Source of the DNA: Kiritimatiellia bacterium
Lineage (GTDB): Bacteria > Verrucomicrobiota > Kiritimatiellia > RFP12 > UBA1067
Assembly (NCBI GenBank): GCA_017450695.1
Contig: JAFSTA010000248.1
Location: forward strand, 1-39,198
Direction of reading: 5' to 3'
DNA length: 39,198 nucleotides
The notes beneath the pieces are model-generated. The model did not search any database. It was given only the letters and a program-made list of their open reading frames with translations, and was not told where the DNA came from. This document shows positions 1-8,032 of this stretch, one piece after another (positions within the stretch are counted from its first letter, which is position 1; each line of letters opens with the position of its first letter). The translations under genes and the position numbers were made by a program.

Positions 1-5
1 CAAAT

Positions 6-141
6 GGTGAAAGTCTGAACAATTCCAAAGCGCCATGATTCACCACGGGATATACGGAACTTACGGAATCGCCGTTCCAAGAAACCGATGTTTTCCCGTG
101 GTTTCCGTGGTTTTTCAAAGTGTCCAACAGCGGAATTTAGG
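6..141. repeat. 136-bp palindromic repeat, copy 1
   Basis: This stretch is nearly the same as 24015-24150: both are exactly 136 bp, begin GGTGAAAGTC and end GAATTTAGG. It contains inverted words (CCACGG...CCGTGG) that could fold into a long imperfect hairpin. It lies about 40 bp beyond the stop codon of the minus-strand EEP gene, in the same orientation relative to that gene as copy 2 has to the trkH remnant. No open frame is supported in it. It may be a REP/MITE-like element that acts as a 3' hairpin; that role is inference. Confidence 0.8.
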
Positions 142-183
142 GCTTCATTTTGATCCCTTTTGAAGCTTCTATCCCTTTTTCGT

Positions 184-1224
184 TCAGTCGTCACGGGGAA
201 TCAACACAACACGGATGGGGAAATGGTCGGAATAGCCAGTCATGTAGGAATCACCGATTCCCTTTTTCCGAACGCGGCGGAAGGGAAACGGGGTACCCAA
301 CTTGGTACACTGCGCGGGCGTCTTGAAAATCCGGTAACTCCCCTTCTGGACTTGCCACGGAGTCTGGGGCTGTAAATCGCCCCACATTCCGCGAGTCACG
401 ATCATGGCGTCAATCAGATTCCATGTCCGTCCTGTCGCGTAGTAATAAGTTCCCTTCTCATTCGGAGACAACTCTCCCGTCAGATTGTACAGATACCGTT
501 GTGTTCGATCGGCAACCACCTCGGCGAGGTTGGTTTTGAACAAACCGATCTCGCACAACGGAGGGGCGGATGCCTCGTCGTTAAAATCCCCGGTGACCAG
601 GATTGCGGCATCCGGCGTTTTTTTCAGAATCGCATCCACCTTGTCGCGGACAGCCTTGGCGCAGACGCGGCGCAACGCCTCGCTTTCATTCTGCTTTCCG
701 AGTTTGGACTTCCAGTGGTTTGCCAACACGTGGAGCTGTCGCCCACCGAAGGAGAAAGTCGCGACAACGGTATCCCGCATTTCCTGATACGGCGTAACCC
801 ACTCTACATGAACGGGAGCAGTCTTGGAAAGGATCGCCACGTCGATCCCCCGCTTGTCGCCACTGTCGCGGTGGATAATTTCCGGCAGTTCGTATCCGCA
901 CCGTTCCTGGAGTGTCTTGACCAAGTCCTCCAGAACACGCCGATTCTCGACTTCCTCCACGCACAGGATATCGGGACGCATTTGCGCAATGATGTCCGAG
1001 AGATGCTGGAGTTTCAGCCGGTAACGGTTGTTCGTCCATCGCATCCACCCGCGCGGTGTGAATCCGTCGTCACCTTTGTTCGCGGGATCGTCCTCCGTAT
1101 CGAAGAGGTTTTCCAGATTCCAGTTGCACAAAACCAATTCCCGTGACGGTTCCACCGCGCCGAAAAGGGTGCCCGCCGAGAACAACCACATGGCGGCAAA
1201 TAAAAAAAGAAAACTTTTTTTCAT
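184..1224 (-). CDS. secreted endonuclease/exonuclease/phosphatase (EEP) family protein
   Basis: The 346-residue protein starts with a signal peptide (MKKSFLFLFAAMWLFSAG, cleavage near 22-24) and continues as one EEP (DNase I-like) domain. Visible family motifs are WNLENLFD near residues 35-42, the metal-binding glutamate in CVEEVEN (about 88-94), VTGDFND (Asp and Asn of the active site) and the C-terminal GYSDHFP, which supplies the catalytic Asp-His pair. The family hydrolyses phosphodiester or phosphomonoester bonds in nucleic acids, inositol phosphates or lipids, using Mg2+. The substrate cannot be told from sequence; export suggests scavenging of extracellular nucleic acid or phosphate. 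The start is preceded by AAGGGG and, further up, GGGAGGG. The gene is divergent from tRNA-Pro, whose promoter occupies most of the gap. Confidence 0.9.
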   Translation of the reverse strand: MKKSFLFLFAAMWLFSAGTLFGAVEPSRELVLCNWNLENLFDTEDDPANKGDDGFTPRGWMRWTNNRYRLKLQHLSDIIAQMRPDILCVEEVENRRVLEDLVKTLQERCGYELPEIIHRDSGDKRGIDVAILSKTAPVHVEWVTPYQEMRDTVVATFSFGGRQLHVLANHWKSKLGKQNESEALRRVCAKAVRDKVDAILKKTPDAAILVTGDFNDEASAPPLCEIGLFKTNLAEVVADRTQRYLYNLTGELSPNEKGTYYYATGRTWNLIDAMIVTRGMWGDLQPQTPWQVQKGSYRIFKTPAQCTKLGTPFPFRRVRKKGIGDSYMTGYSDHFPIRVVLIPRDD

Positions 1225-1229
1225 TCCCC

Positions 1230-1258
1230 TTGACTTCCCTCCCGAAAAACGCTATAAT
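1230..1258 (+). promoter_or_regulatory. sigma70-type promoter of tRNA-Pro
   Basis: TTGACT (1230-1235), a 17-nt spacer and a perfect TATAAT (1253-1258) lie 25 bp upstream of the mature tRNA-Pro. The expected transcription start is near 1265. It is one of the two strongest promoters in the window and shows that near-consensus sigma70 elements are used in this genome. Confidence 0.8.
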
Positions 1259-1283
1259 GACAGCCGTTTTTTACGACACGAGT

Positions 1284-1360
1284 CGGAGAGTAGCGCAGTC
1301 TGGTAGCGCGTTTGGTTCGGGACCAAAAGGCCATGGGTTCAAATCCCATCTCTCCGACCA
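1284..1360 (+). tRNA. tRNA-Pro, anticodon CGG
   Basis: The 77-nt gene folds as a complete cloverleaf. The acceptor CGGAGAG pairs with CTCTCCG, followed by discriminator A and an encoded CCA. The D arm is GCGC...GCGC. The anticodon arm is TTTGG-TTCGGGA-CCAAA, which places CGG at positions 34-36. The T arm is ATGGG-TTCAAAT-CCCAT. It reads proline codon CCG. The CCA end is genomically encoded, as in the tRNA-Leu of this window. No intrinsic terminator hairpin follows, only a short T run. Confidence 0.97.
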
Positions 1361-1418
1361 TTTTTGTACCCTCCGCTTTTCTCATCGCGCCCCTCTTTCC
1401 CATCGCTTCGGAAATCCG

Positions 1419-2249
1419 TCACTGCGTCGGCTGGGTCAACGAGCGGATAAACGCACGAAGGACAGGCAATCCTTTCTTTGCGACGGTTCCGTGATTCGCT
1501 CCGTGAATCTCGTGGAACTCGACCCGTTTCGCGCCCAACTTTTTCAAGCTCGCCGCCATCAACTCGTTCTCTTCCACACGGCAAGCCCACTCGATTCTCC
1601 GATCGCCGAGAATCAGGCAGATCGGGATCACGTCGGCGGAGAGATAGTACATCGGGGCGCGTTCGTTGATCAAGGGACGGTACTGCGGCCCCGTGTCCCC
1701 CATCCACTTCTTCACATTGAAATGTTCCGTCATCTGTCCGCTGATCGGCGCGACGCCGAGCAATTCTTTCGGATTGGCCCCGAACTTGGCCAGCCAGCGC
1801 GGATCAAGGGCAATCATCGCGGAAAGATAGCCTCCCGCAGAATGTCCCGACACGATCACGCGTTTCGGATCGCCGCCGTAGCGGTCGATCGAGCGAAGCG
1901 TCCAGACCACAGCCCGCGCCGCATCTTCCAGGTAAGCGGGAAAAGCGGCCCGAGGTCCCAGCCGATAGTTCACCGCAACCTGGATCACCGGATCGTCCCC
2001 CAAGTCCTTCAGGTGTTTATTCCCGCCGGAAAGCCCCCCGCCGTGGAACCAGACCAGGACAGGAACATTCGTGCCTCCCTCCAGGTACCGGACATCCAGC
2101 TTGCAACGGGCCCGCTGGTACTCGTCCGCAGATGCGTTCAACTCCTCTTCCGTGTAGTACGGGAGATCCTTTTCCACCTTCCATTCGGCTGACGACAAAG
2201 AAGTCAGGCCAGCAACCGCCGCCGCAATCACAAACCCATACGTTTTCAC
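1419..2249 (-). CDS. secreted alpha/beta hydrolase (carboxylesterase-like)
   Basis: This 276-residue protein has a signal peptide (about 1-21) and an alpha/beta-hydrolase domain of the esterase/lipase (HSL or BD-FAE-like) type. HGGG at 69-72 forms the oxyanion hole, GHSAGG carries the nucleophile Ser137, and the likely acid and base are Asp216 (LILGD) and His253 (HGANHGT). Such enzymes hydrolyse carboxyl esters, for example acetyl or feruloyl groups on polysaccharides; the substrate is unknown here. Its ATG overlaps the stop of the S41 protease gene by four bases (ATGA), so the two are translationally coupled at the end of a three-gene minus-strand operon. Confidence 0.9.
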   Translation of the reverse strand: MKTYGFVIAAAVAGLTSLSSAEWKVEKDLPYYTEEELNASADEYQRARCKLDVRYLEGGTNVPVLVWFHGGGLSGGNKHLKDLGDDPVIQVAVNYRLGPRAAFPAYLEDAARAVVWTLRSIDRYGGDPKRVIVSGHSAGGYLSAMIALDPRWLAKFGANPKELLGVAPISGQMTEHFNVKKWMGDTGPQYRPLINERAPMYYLSADVIPICLILGDRRIEWACRVEENELMAASLKKLGAKRVEFHEIHGANHGTVAKKGLPVLRAFIRSLTQPTQ

Positions 2250-3499
2250 TTGTTTCCTCCCGGAATCATTCCTTTCAATAACTCGACCGCTTTTTCCAAC
2301 TGCGGATCACGGACACCTTTGAATCCCTTCCCCTCCACAAGCTGCTGACGGATCTTGTTCCATTCGTCAGAATCGATCTCCACGACGAAATCAGGCGAAA
2401 GTCCCTCGCCGTGAATTTCTTTGCGTTTGGGCGTGAGGTAATACGCGGTTGTCAGCCGAATCGCGCAATCCGGCCTTGTACTCAGCGGGATCACGCTCTG
2501 GACGGACGCCTTGCCGTAGGTCTGCGTCCCTACCACAACGGCACGCATGTGATCACGCAACGCGCCCGTCAAAATTTCCGACGCGCTAGCCGAAGAACCG
2601 TTCACGAGCATGATAATCGGCGTTTTGGTATCCCGTATCTCGCACTTGCCCGCGGTATATTCTCCGGGATCGTCCTCGTCTTTCCGGCGCCCTTCGATGA
2701 AAACAATGGTCTTTCCGCGTTTCAACAACTGCTCCGCAACCCCCGTAGCCGCAAGCAGAAGCCCGCCCGGATTATCCCGCACGTCCAGAATGATTCCCTT
2801 CACCTTCGTTTCGCGAAACTGTTTGAGAACCTTCGTGAACTCCTCGGGGAGGTTCTGATTGAACTGCGCGATACGGACGTACCCGATCCCATCTCCCAAA
2901 TCCAAAACAGGGCGGATTCCCGAAACGTGGATGTCCTTGCGGACGAGCTTGAATTCCAACTCCTTGTCCGGATCCCGATGGATACCCAAGGTGACGTTGG
3001 AGCCTTCTTCGCCGCGCATCATCTTAAGAACCACATCCATCGATGTCCCGACAACATTCGTCCCGTCAATCGCGGTAATCGCATCGCCCGCCAAGATTCC
3101 CGCATGGAACGCGGGAGAATCGTCTATCGTAGCCAACACCCGCATGACTCCCTCGTCATCCGAATCGACCGTGACCCCGACGCCGCAGAACTCGCCGTTC
3201 GTCTCCTCTTCCAGCTCCTCGTATTCGTCAGGTTGGAGGAAGGAGCTGTTCTCGTCCATCTCCTGCAACATGCCGTCTGCCGCCATATACACCAGATCGC
3301 GAAATTCGACATCCTCCACAAAATTCTGCTTGGCGAGGAAGAGCACTTCCATCAGCATGGTCACGTCATCAAAATTGTTCGTCGCATTCTCTTCAAGCCC
3401 CTCGCACTCCAATCCATCGGCAAGGTTTGGCGACGGCGCCGTGCGGCACCCCACGAACAAGAGGAACAGAACCCCCAAAAACAAACCGATATATTTCAT
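2246..3499 (-). CDS. S41 family C-terminal processing protease, lipoprotein
   Basis: The protein has 417 residues from the chosen ATG at 3499. An upstream in-frame ATG at 3529 would overlap the preceding gene, whereas 3499 has a good GGCGAGG site and gives a clean lipoprotein signal (MKYIGLF...LFVGC, lipidated Cys18). A PDZ domain spans roughly 100-185 (starting GVGVTVDSDDEG). The S41 protease core follows, with nucleophile Ser305 in GSSASASE and general base Lys330 in TYGKASVQ; the 25-residue spacing matches the CtpA family. It probably sits on a membrane facing the periplasm and trims C-termini of exported proteins. Downstream esterase overlap and the 11-bp gap to the upstream gene indicate one operon. 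Confidence 0.93.
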   Translation of the reverse strand: MKYIGLFLGVLFLLFVGCRTAPSPNLADGLECEGLEENATNNFDDVTMLMEVLFLAKQNFVEDVEFRDLVYMAADGMLQEMDENSSFLQPDEYEELEEETNGEFCGVGVTVDSDDEGVMRVLATIDDSPAFHAGILAGDAITAIDGTNVVGTSMDVVLKMMRGEEGSNVTLGIHRDPDKELEFKLVRKDIHVSGIRPVLDLGDGIGYVRIAQFNQNLPEEFTKVLKQFRETKVKGIILDVRDNPGGLLLAATGVAEQLLKRGKTIVFIEGRRKDEDDPGEYTAGKCEIRDTKTPIIMLVNGSSASASEILTGALRDHMRAVVVGTQTYGKASVQSVIPLSTRPDCAIRLTTAYYLTPKRKEIHGEGLSPDFVVEIDSDEWNKIRQQLVEGKGFKGVRDPQLEKAVELLKGMIPGGNK

Positions 3500-3510
3500 T
3501 GGGTCCTCGC

Positions 3511-4347
3511 CTACCAGAATTTCCACCACTTCTTCTTTTTCTGCTGCTCAGCCTTTTCATCCGCCATCTCGTTATACATGGACTTCGCTCGCTGCGATGC
3601 CGAGATGGCAGGATCGATCAACTGGTTTCGCTCGTTGATCTCGAGGCTGTCCGGGAGCGACCAAAGAACCGTCCGAATGAAAGCGTCCTGCGTCGCGCGG
3701 TGTACCACCGTCACCTCGCCGCCCGGAGAGATGTCGAGTTTGGCGGGAGAAGTCCGCAACAGCGTACCGAGGTCAATGGAGTCCCACACCTTGTTTCCAG
3801 GCTCGTCCGTCACGCGGAGGAAAAGGTGTTCCGTCTGATTCCTGTCCCAATAGACCAGGCGGAAGACCCGCTGCAGATTTTTCCGGTTTGAAAACATCTG
3901 CACCCCTTCCTGCAGACGAATCCCCGGCACCACGTCGAAACTCTTTTTCTGCGACTTGTACTGCACCCCGTCGTGGACCAGTACGGCGTTGACAAGATAC
4001 TTGCCCTCCTGCAGCAGCGGGAACCATTTGTCTAGCTCTGCCGAACGATAGACATGATCGCCGGGACCCAATTGGAAAGTTCCCGCAATCGGCGCCTCGT
4101 TGAACGGACGTAACGTATCCATGACGGCACTACCCTTGGAAACCTCGACATAAAGCCGGTCGCCGCCCCCCCCCTTGCCGAGAAACAGCCGTTCGCGCGT
4201 CAGGTTCAGCAAGTCGAACTGCATCACGACCGGCTCGCCCATGATGTAATGCCGCTGCGCAAGATTCACCTGCAAACTGATTTCCTGTGCAGGGAGCGAC
4301 CCCGCCGCAAGGCACGAAACACATAGCAATAACGTTTTTCCACACAT
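3511..4347 (-). CDS. secreted protein of unknown function with aromatic/lysine C-terminus
   Basis: I do not recognise this 278-residue protein. It has a cleavable signal peptide (about 1-20, ending LPAQ). The middle reads like beta-sandwich material (an MGEPVVMQFDLLNLT segment typical of Ig-like domains of the 'intracellular proteinase inhibitor' style, which is only a resemblance). The C-terminus is peculiar: a charged helix (about 250-270) ending KKKKWWKFW. That tail could bind membrane lipid or nucleic acid. It is the first gene of an operon with the S41 protease and the esterase, so it might be a substrate or partner of the protease. A GGGAGAG site precedes the ATG. Confidence 0.8.
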   Translation of the reverse strand: MCGKTLLLCVSCLAAGSLPAQEISLQVNLAQRHYIMGEPVVMQFDLLNLTRERLFLGKGGGGDRLYVEVSKGSAVMDTLRPFNEAPIAGTFQLGPGDHVYRSAELDKWFPLLQEGKYLVNAVLVHDGVQYKSQKKSFDVVPGIRLQEGVQMFSNRKNLQRVFRLVYWDRNQTEHLFLRVTDEPGNKVWDSIDLGTLLRTSPAKLDISPGGEVTVVHRATQDAFIRTVLWSLPDSLEINERNQLIDPAISASQRAKSMYNEMADEKAEQQKKKKWWKFW

Positions 4348-4370
4348 TGTATCTCTCCCAAACGGGATGC

Positions 4371-4398
4371 ATTATACCACATTCAAAAAGAATCCAAA
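4371..4398 (-). promoter_or_regulatory. promoter of the S41 protease operon
   Basis: On the minus strand a perfect TATAAT (4376-4371) is preceded at 16 nt by TTTGGA (4398-4393). The predicted transcript starts near 4364 and leaves a leader of about 17 nt containing the GGGAGAG ribosome-binding site of the first gene. Confidence 0.55.
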
Positions 4399-4436
4399 AC
4401 TGCTTTTTTCTCACATGGGGGACGTGCGGTTGGACA

Positions 4437-4470
4437 TAAAAAAAGAGACGCGGGGAAATCCCGTGTCTCT
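4437..4470 (-). terminator. Rho-independent terminator after tRNA-Leu
   Basis: Inverted arms at 4444-4454 and 4460-4470 (AGAGAC and CGGG pairs, one mismatch) form a hairpin with a 5-nt loop. Read on the minus strand, it is followed by a run of seven to eight T residues. It lies just downstream of tRNA-Leu and ends that transcript. Confidence 0.75.
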
Positions 4471-4478
4471 GAAAAAGA

Positions 4479-4564
4479 TGGTGCTCGGGGCGGGACTCGA
4501 ACCCGCACGGATATTCTCCATAAGCACCTCAAGCTTACGTGTATGCCAATTTCACCACCCGAGC
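4479..4564 (-). tRNA. tRNA-Leu, anticodon GAG
   Basis: The 86-nt gene has the long variable arm of a class II tRNA. The acceptor GCTCGGG pairs with CCCGAGC, then discriminator A and encoded CCA. The anticodon arm TAAGC-TTGAGGT-GCTTA gives GAG, reading CUC/CUU leucine codons. The T arm is GCGGG-TTCGAGT-CCCGC. The variable arm lies between the anticodon and T stems. A promoter with TATAAT is immediately upstream and a terminator downstream, so it is a single-gene transcription unit. Confidence 0.97.
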
Positions 4565-4585
4565 GTTGCGGTAAAAACGGGCTTC

Positions 4586-4614
4586 ATTATATCGAATCTA
4601 ATTCTCCAGCGCAA
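4586..4614 (-). promoter_or_regulatory. sigma70-type promoter of tRNA-Leu
   Basis: On the minus strand TTGCGC (4614-4609), a 17-nt spacer and a perfect TATAAT (4591-4586) lie about 21 bp upstream of the tRNA 5' end. Confidence 0.8.
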
Positions 4615-4775
4615 GCACAAAAATCGAAAAATATCATTTCGATGGTTCGGCACCCCGTTTCGACTGGTTGATTTCTTGTTCTGTGTTTTCGACTGTTGTC
4701 GAAAGCCCACCCCGGTACCGAAACCCCGCACGACAAAAACAGAAATCGCGTATGGAAATTGCGGTTTAGTTGTGC

Positions 4776-4781
4776 TATACT
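4776..4781 (+). promoter_or_regulatory. candidate -10 element of the 4.8-10.9 kb operon
   Basis: A TATACT box lies 37 bp upstream of the start codon at 4819. No good -35 is found at 16-18 bp; TTGCGG sits only 11 bp away. The call rests mainly on position. Confidence 0.35.
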
Positions 4782-4818
4782 GAATCCGTTTTTCAACCTA
4801 CGAGAGGAGTTACGAACC

Positions 4819-7113
4819 ATGTCAACTGTTTCATCTGATACTGTCGATACCCAGCATGTCTGGAATTTCTTCCGCGCGGGCGGCGCCACACAGGTGTCGT
4901 TCAACAAAGGTGCGGATATCGAAGCACTGGCCCAGCTGGATCAAAAGCTATGGACAGCGTTGAGTTGCCCCGCCACGGATCTGCGTTTTGACCAGCGGAC
5001 ATTGAATTTCCTCGATGCGGACAAGGACGGACGGATTCGCGTACCGGAAATCCTCGCGGCCATCGAGTGGTTGAAACAACGCCTCGGTTCTCTGGATTCC
5101 CTCTTCCAGCCGGAAGAATCGATCGACCTTTCCGAACTCAATCAGGAAACGGACGAGGGGCGCGCGTTGCGCACCACCATCGTTAACATCCTGACCAACC
5201 TCGGCAAGGCAAAGGAAACCAGACTCTCCCTCAAAGACGCGACCGACACGGCGAAGATTCTCGCCGACTCGAAGTTCAACGGCGACGGCGTGGTCTATGC
5301 CGAATGTTCCGATGACGCAGAGGTGCAGCAGACGATCGCCGACATCATCGCGGTTTCCGATTCAGTCAAAGACCTGAGCGGCAAAGACGGGATTGACCAG
5401 GCGAAATCCGACGCTTTCTTTGACGCGGTCAAGGCTCGTGTGGAGTGGCAGGCGAAAGGCGATGCCTCAGTACTCCCCCTCGGCGACCAGACTGCCGCGG
5501 CGGCTGCCGCCATAGATGCCGTCCGCACCAAGATCGACGATTTCTTCACGCGCTGCGACCTCGCCGCGTTCGACACGCGCTTCGAAACGCTCCTGAGCGG
5601 CAAGGACGAGGATGTCGCGAAACTGGCGGAAGGACAGCTCTCGACCTCGCAGGGTGCGCTGGAGGGACTGCCGCTCGCCAAGATCACGGGTGGACAGGCG
5701 TTGCCCCTCACCGCGAAAATCAACCCCTACTGGCAACAAGCGCTCGCCTCCTTCCGTACCGTTGCGGCGCAACCGCTCCTCGGCAAGGATGTCACAGAAC
5801 TGACGAAGGCCGACTGGGACGCGATCCAAGCGAAGGTTGCCCCCTACAAGGCGTGGATCGAATCGGAAGCGGGAAAAACGGTCGCCTCCCTGGATGCGGC
5901 ACGTCTGGCAACGCTGGCGAAAGGCGAGACACAGGCGAAGATCAACGAGCTGATTCAAAAGGATTTGTCGCTTGCTCCGCAGTATGCGCTCTACCTCGAA
6001 GTCGAAAAGATCATCTGTTTCCGGGCGAACCTGTTGCAGTTGCTGAACAACTATGTCAACATGGGTTACCTGTATGATCCCGCGAAGTACCCCATCTATC
6101 GCGTCGGCAAGCTCTATCTCGACGGTCGCGCGGTTCTGCTCTGCTTCGAGGTAAAGGATTTGGGCGCGTTCTCGGCCCTCGCCGCCGCCAGCAAGTGCTG
6201 TCTGGTTTACTGCGACCTGAAGCGTCCCGGCGAAGGCAAGAGCCGCACGATCTGCGGCGTGGTGACGGCGGGCAACTCGCAGTCGCTCTGGGTCGGGCGG
6301 AACGGTCTCTTCTACGACATGGACGGAACGGACTGGGAGGCGACGATCACGAAGATCGACGAGCACGAAACCAGCCTGAAGGAAGCGTTCTGGGCGCCGT
6401 GGCGAAAGATCGCCAAGATGATCTCCGAACAGATCAACAAGCTCCTCGCCTCCAAGCAGGATGCGGTCATTGCTTCTGCGGGATCGAAAATCGAGTCCAG
6501 CGTCACCGCACCGGCGGCAGCGGCGAAAGATGCGGCGGCGGCAGCCCCGAAGAAGATGGACGGGGCGGCGCTCGCCTCTTCGGTCGCCGCCATCGGCATC
6601 GCCGTAGGCTTGTTGGGCTCCGCGATCGGCGGACTGGTCTCCACCATCGCCGGGATTCCCGTGTGGAAGTCCTGCCTGGGTGTCTTGGTGGTCATCCTCG
6701 CCGTTTCCCTGCCCTCCGTGCTGATCACGTGGTTCAAACTTCGCGCACGTGACCTGTCGCCGATCCTGAACGCGGGCGGGTGGGCGATCAACCGCGAACT
6801 GCACTTCTCGCTGAAGCTCGGCAAGCTTTGGACGGCCCAGGCGGCGCTGCCTTCCAAGGCGAAGGTCTCGCTGACGGATCCATTCGAGGACAAGCATCCG
6901 GTCCGCAACGCGATCATCGCCCTGCTTATCATCGGCGCGATCCTCGCCGGATTCTGCTGCTGGTGCAAGAAGAACGGGTGTCCGTTCGGCAAATGCAAGA
7001 AAGGCGCGACCACCAGCGAAGTGCAGACTGCTGACAAAGCGGCCGCAGACAAGCCAGCGACGGATGCCGCCAAGCCCGCAGCCCCCGCACCGGAAGCAGC
7101 CGCCACGAAATAG
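4819..7113 (+). CDS. large EF-hand-containing membrane protein of unknown function
   Basis: The protein has 764 residues from the ATG at 4819, chosen because GAGAGGAG lies just upstream; an upstream in-frame ATG at 4696 would run back through the promoter. Near residues 75-90 there is a canonical EF-hand loop (DADKDGRIRVPE) and near 155-170 a degenerate one (KFNGDGVVYAE). A long helical, Ala/Lys-rich region follows. Two adjoining hydrophobic segments lie at about 583-612 and 615-638, and a third at about 696-715, followed by a Cys-rich patch (FCCWCKKNGCPFGKCKKG) and an Ala/Pro/Lys-rich tail. No enzyme motif is recognised. It may be a calcium-responsive inner-membrane protein with a large soluble head. 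It leads an operon whose next gene starts two bases after its stop. Confidence 0.85.
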   Translation: MSTVSSDTVDTQHVWNFFRAGGATQVSFNKGADIEALAQLDQKLWTALSCPATDLRFDQRTLNFLDADKDGRIRVPEILAAIEWLKQRLGSLDSLFQPEESIDLSELNQETDEGRALRTTIVNILTNLGKAKETRLSLKDATDTAKILADSKFNGDGVVYAECSDDAEVQQTIADIIAVSDSVKDLSGKDGIDQAKSDAFFDAVKARVEWQAKGDASVLPLGDQTAAAAAAIDAVRTKIDDFFTRCDLAAFDTRFETLLSGKDEDVAKLAEGQLSTSQGALEGLPLAKITGGQALPLTAKINPYWQQALASFRTVAAQPLLGKDVTELTKADWDAIQAKVAPYKAWIESEAGKTVASLDAARLATLAKGETQAKINELIQKDLSLAPQYALYLEVEKIICFRANLLQLLNNYVNMGYLYDPAKYPIYRVGKLYLDGRAVLLCFEVKDLGAFSALAAASKCCLVYCDLKRPGEGKSRTICGVVTAGNSQSLWVGRNGLFYDMDGTDWEATITKIDEHETSLKEAFWAPWRKIAKMISEQINKLLASKQDAVIASAGSKIESSVTAPAAAAKDAAAAAPKKMDGAALASSVAAIGIAVGLLGSAIGGLVSTIAGIPVWKSCLGVLVVILAVSLPSVLITWFKLRARDLSPILNAGGWAINRELHFSLKLGKLWTAQAALPSKAKVSLTDPFEDKHPVRNAIIALLIIGAILAGFCCWCKKNGCPFGKCKKGATTSEVQTADKAAADKPATDAAKPAAPAPEAAATK

Positions 7114-7115
7114 CC

Positions 7116-8021
7116 ATGACGCAACACGAGATAGACAAGCTGAACAAGCGGTTCGGGGCGAAAGTCCGTATCGGTTTTCGCCTCGACAGCTGCGGTTTCC
7201 CCGTGGCTGCGCTCGTTTGCAAATATGGCTCCGCCGAGATTTCGCTCTACGGCGCCCAGGTCATGACCTACCGTCCGGTGGGTCATGGCCCCGTTCTCTT
7301 CCTCAGCAAAAAGTCGGAGTTCGCGGAGGGAAAACCGATTCGAGGCGGGATCCCGATCTGCTGGCCCTGGTTCGGAAAATCCAAGACGGACAGTTCGCTG
7401 CCCTCGCACGGATTCGCCCGGACCAGCCTGTGGCAGGTCGTCTCCTCCTCGTACTCGGATGAGGTGGTGGAGCTGACGCTGGGATTGGTCGATACGCCCG
7501 AAAGCAAGGCGATCTTCCCCTACGCTTTCGCCGCGCAACTGCGCATCACCGTGAGCCAGAGTCTCAAGTTGCAGCTGACGACACGGAACGCGGGAATTGC
7601 CCCGATGTCGCTCACCGAGGCCTTCCACCCGTATTTCCGGGTCATGCGCGCGACGAATATCGCGATCCAAGATCTCGACGGGGCCAAGGTCGATGACCGC
7701 GTGACCGGCGAACAGTCCATCCAGCAGGGAGAGGTACGTATCACGGGCGAGACCGATCGGATCTACTTCCCGAAACAGGCGCACGCCGCGATTGCGGACG
7801 CGAGCCTGAACCGGACGATCGACATCGTCTTCAACGGAACCAAAAGCCTCGTGGTCTGGAATCCGTGGATTGAAAAATCACAGCAGATGCCGGATTTCGG
7901 AGACGATGAGTACACCCAGATGGTCTGCGTGGAACCGGCGAACACGGATCTCACCCCGCTCACCCTCAAGCCGGGAGACCGGCACACGCTGGAAATGACG
8001 ATCCAGGCGAAACTCAACTAA
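7116..8021 (+). CDS. D-hexose-6-phosphate mutarotase (YeaD family)
   Basis: This 301-residue protein belongs to the aldose 1-epimerase-like glucose-6-phosphate 1-epimerase family, which interconverts alpha and beta anomers of hexose 6-phosphates in the cytoplasm. Family signatures are IRGGIPICWPWFG near residues 74-86, the catalytic histidine in SHGFAR, EAFHPYF around 170, WNPW in the C-terminal third, and the catalytic glutamate in CVEPAN. Length is typical. The start follows the preceding stop by two bases with no clear Shine-Dalgarno, so translation is probably coupled. The phosphomannomutase/phosphoglucomutase two genes downstream uses related sugar phosphates, consistent with a shared hexose-phosphate role. 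Confidence 0.92.
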   Translation: MTQHEIDKLNKRFGAKVRIGFRLDSCGFPVAALVCKYGSAEISLYGAQVMTYRPVGHGPVLFLSKKSEFAEGKPIRGGIPICWPWFGKSKTDSSLPSHGFARTSLWQVVSSSYSDEVVELTLGLVDTPESKAIFPYAFAAQLRITVSQSLKLQLTTRNAGIAPMSLTEAFHPYFRVMRATNIAIQDLDGAKVDDRVTGEQSIQQGEVRITGETDRIYFPKQAHAAIADASLNRTIDIVFNGTKSLVVWNPWIEKSQQMPDFGDDEYTQMVCVEPANTDLTPLTLKPGDRHTLEMTIQAKLN

Positions 8022-8032
8022 GCAGCGGATTT

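Noticed and set aside
1143-2192. Long plus-strand open frame across tRNA-Pro and the hydrolase gene
   Set aside because: It runs through a tRNA and lies opposite two genes with clear domain motifs; its translation is basic, low in motif content and typical of an antisense shadow.
5467-7784. Two long minus-strand open frames opposite the EF-hand protein and mutarotase genes
   Set aside because: They are complementary-strand shadows of a high-GC coding region; the plus-strand genes have ribosome-binding sites and recognisable motifs.
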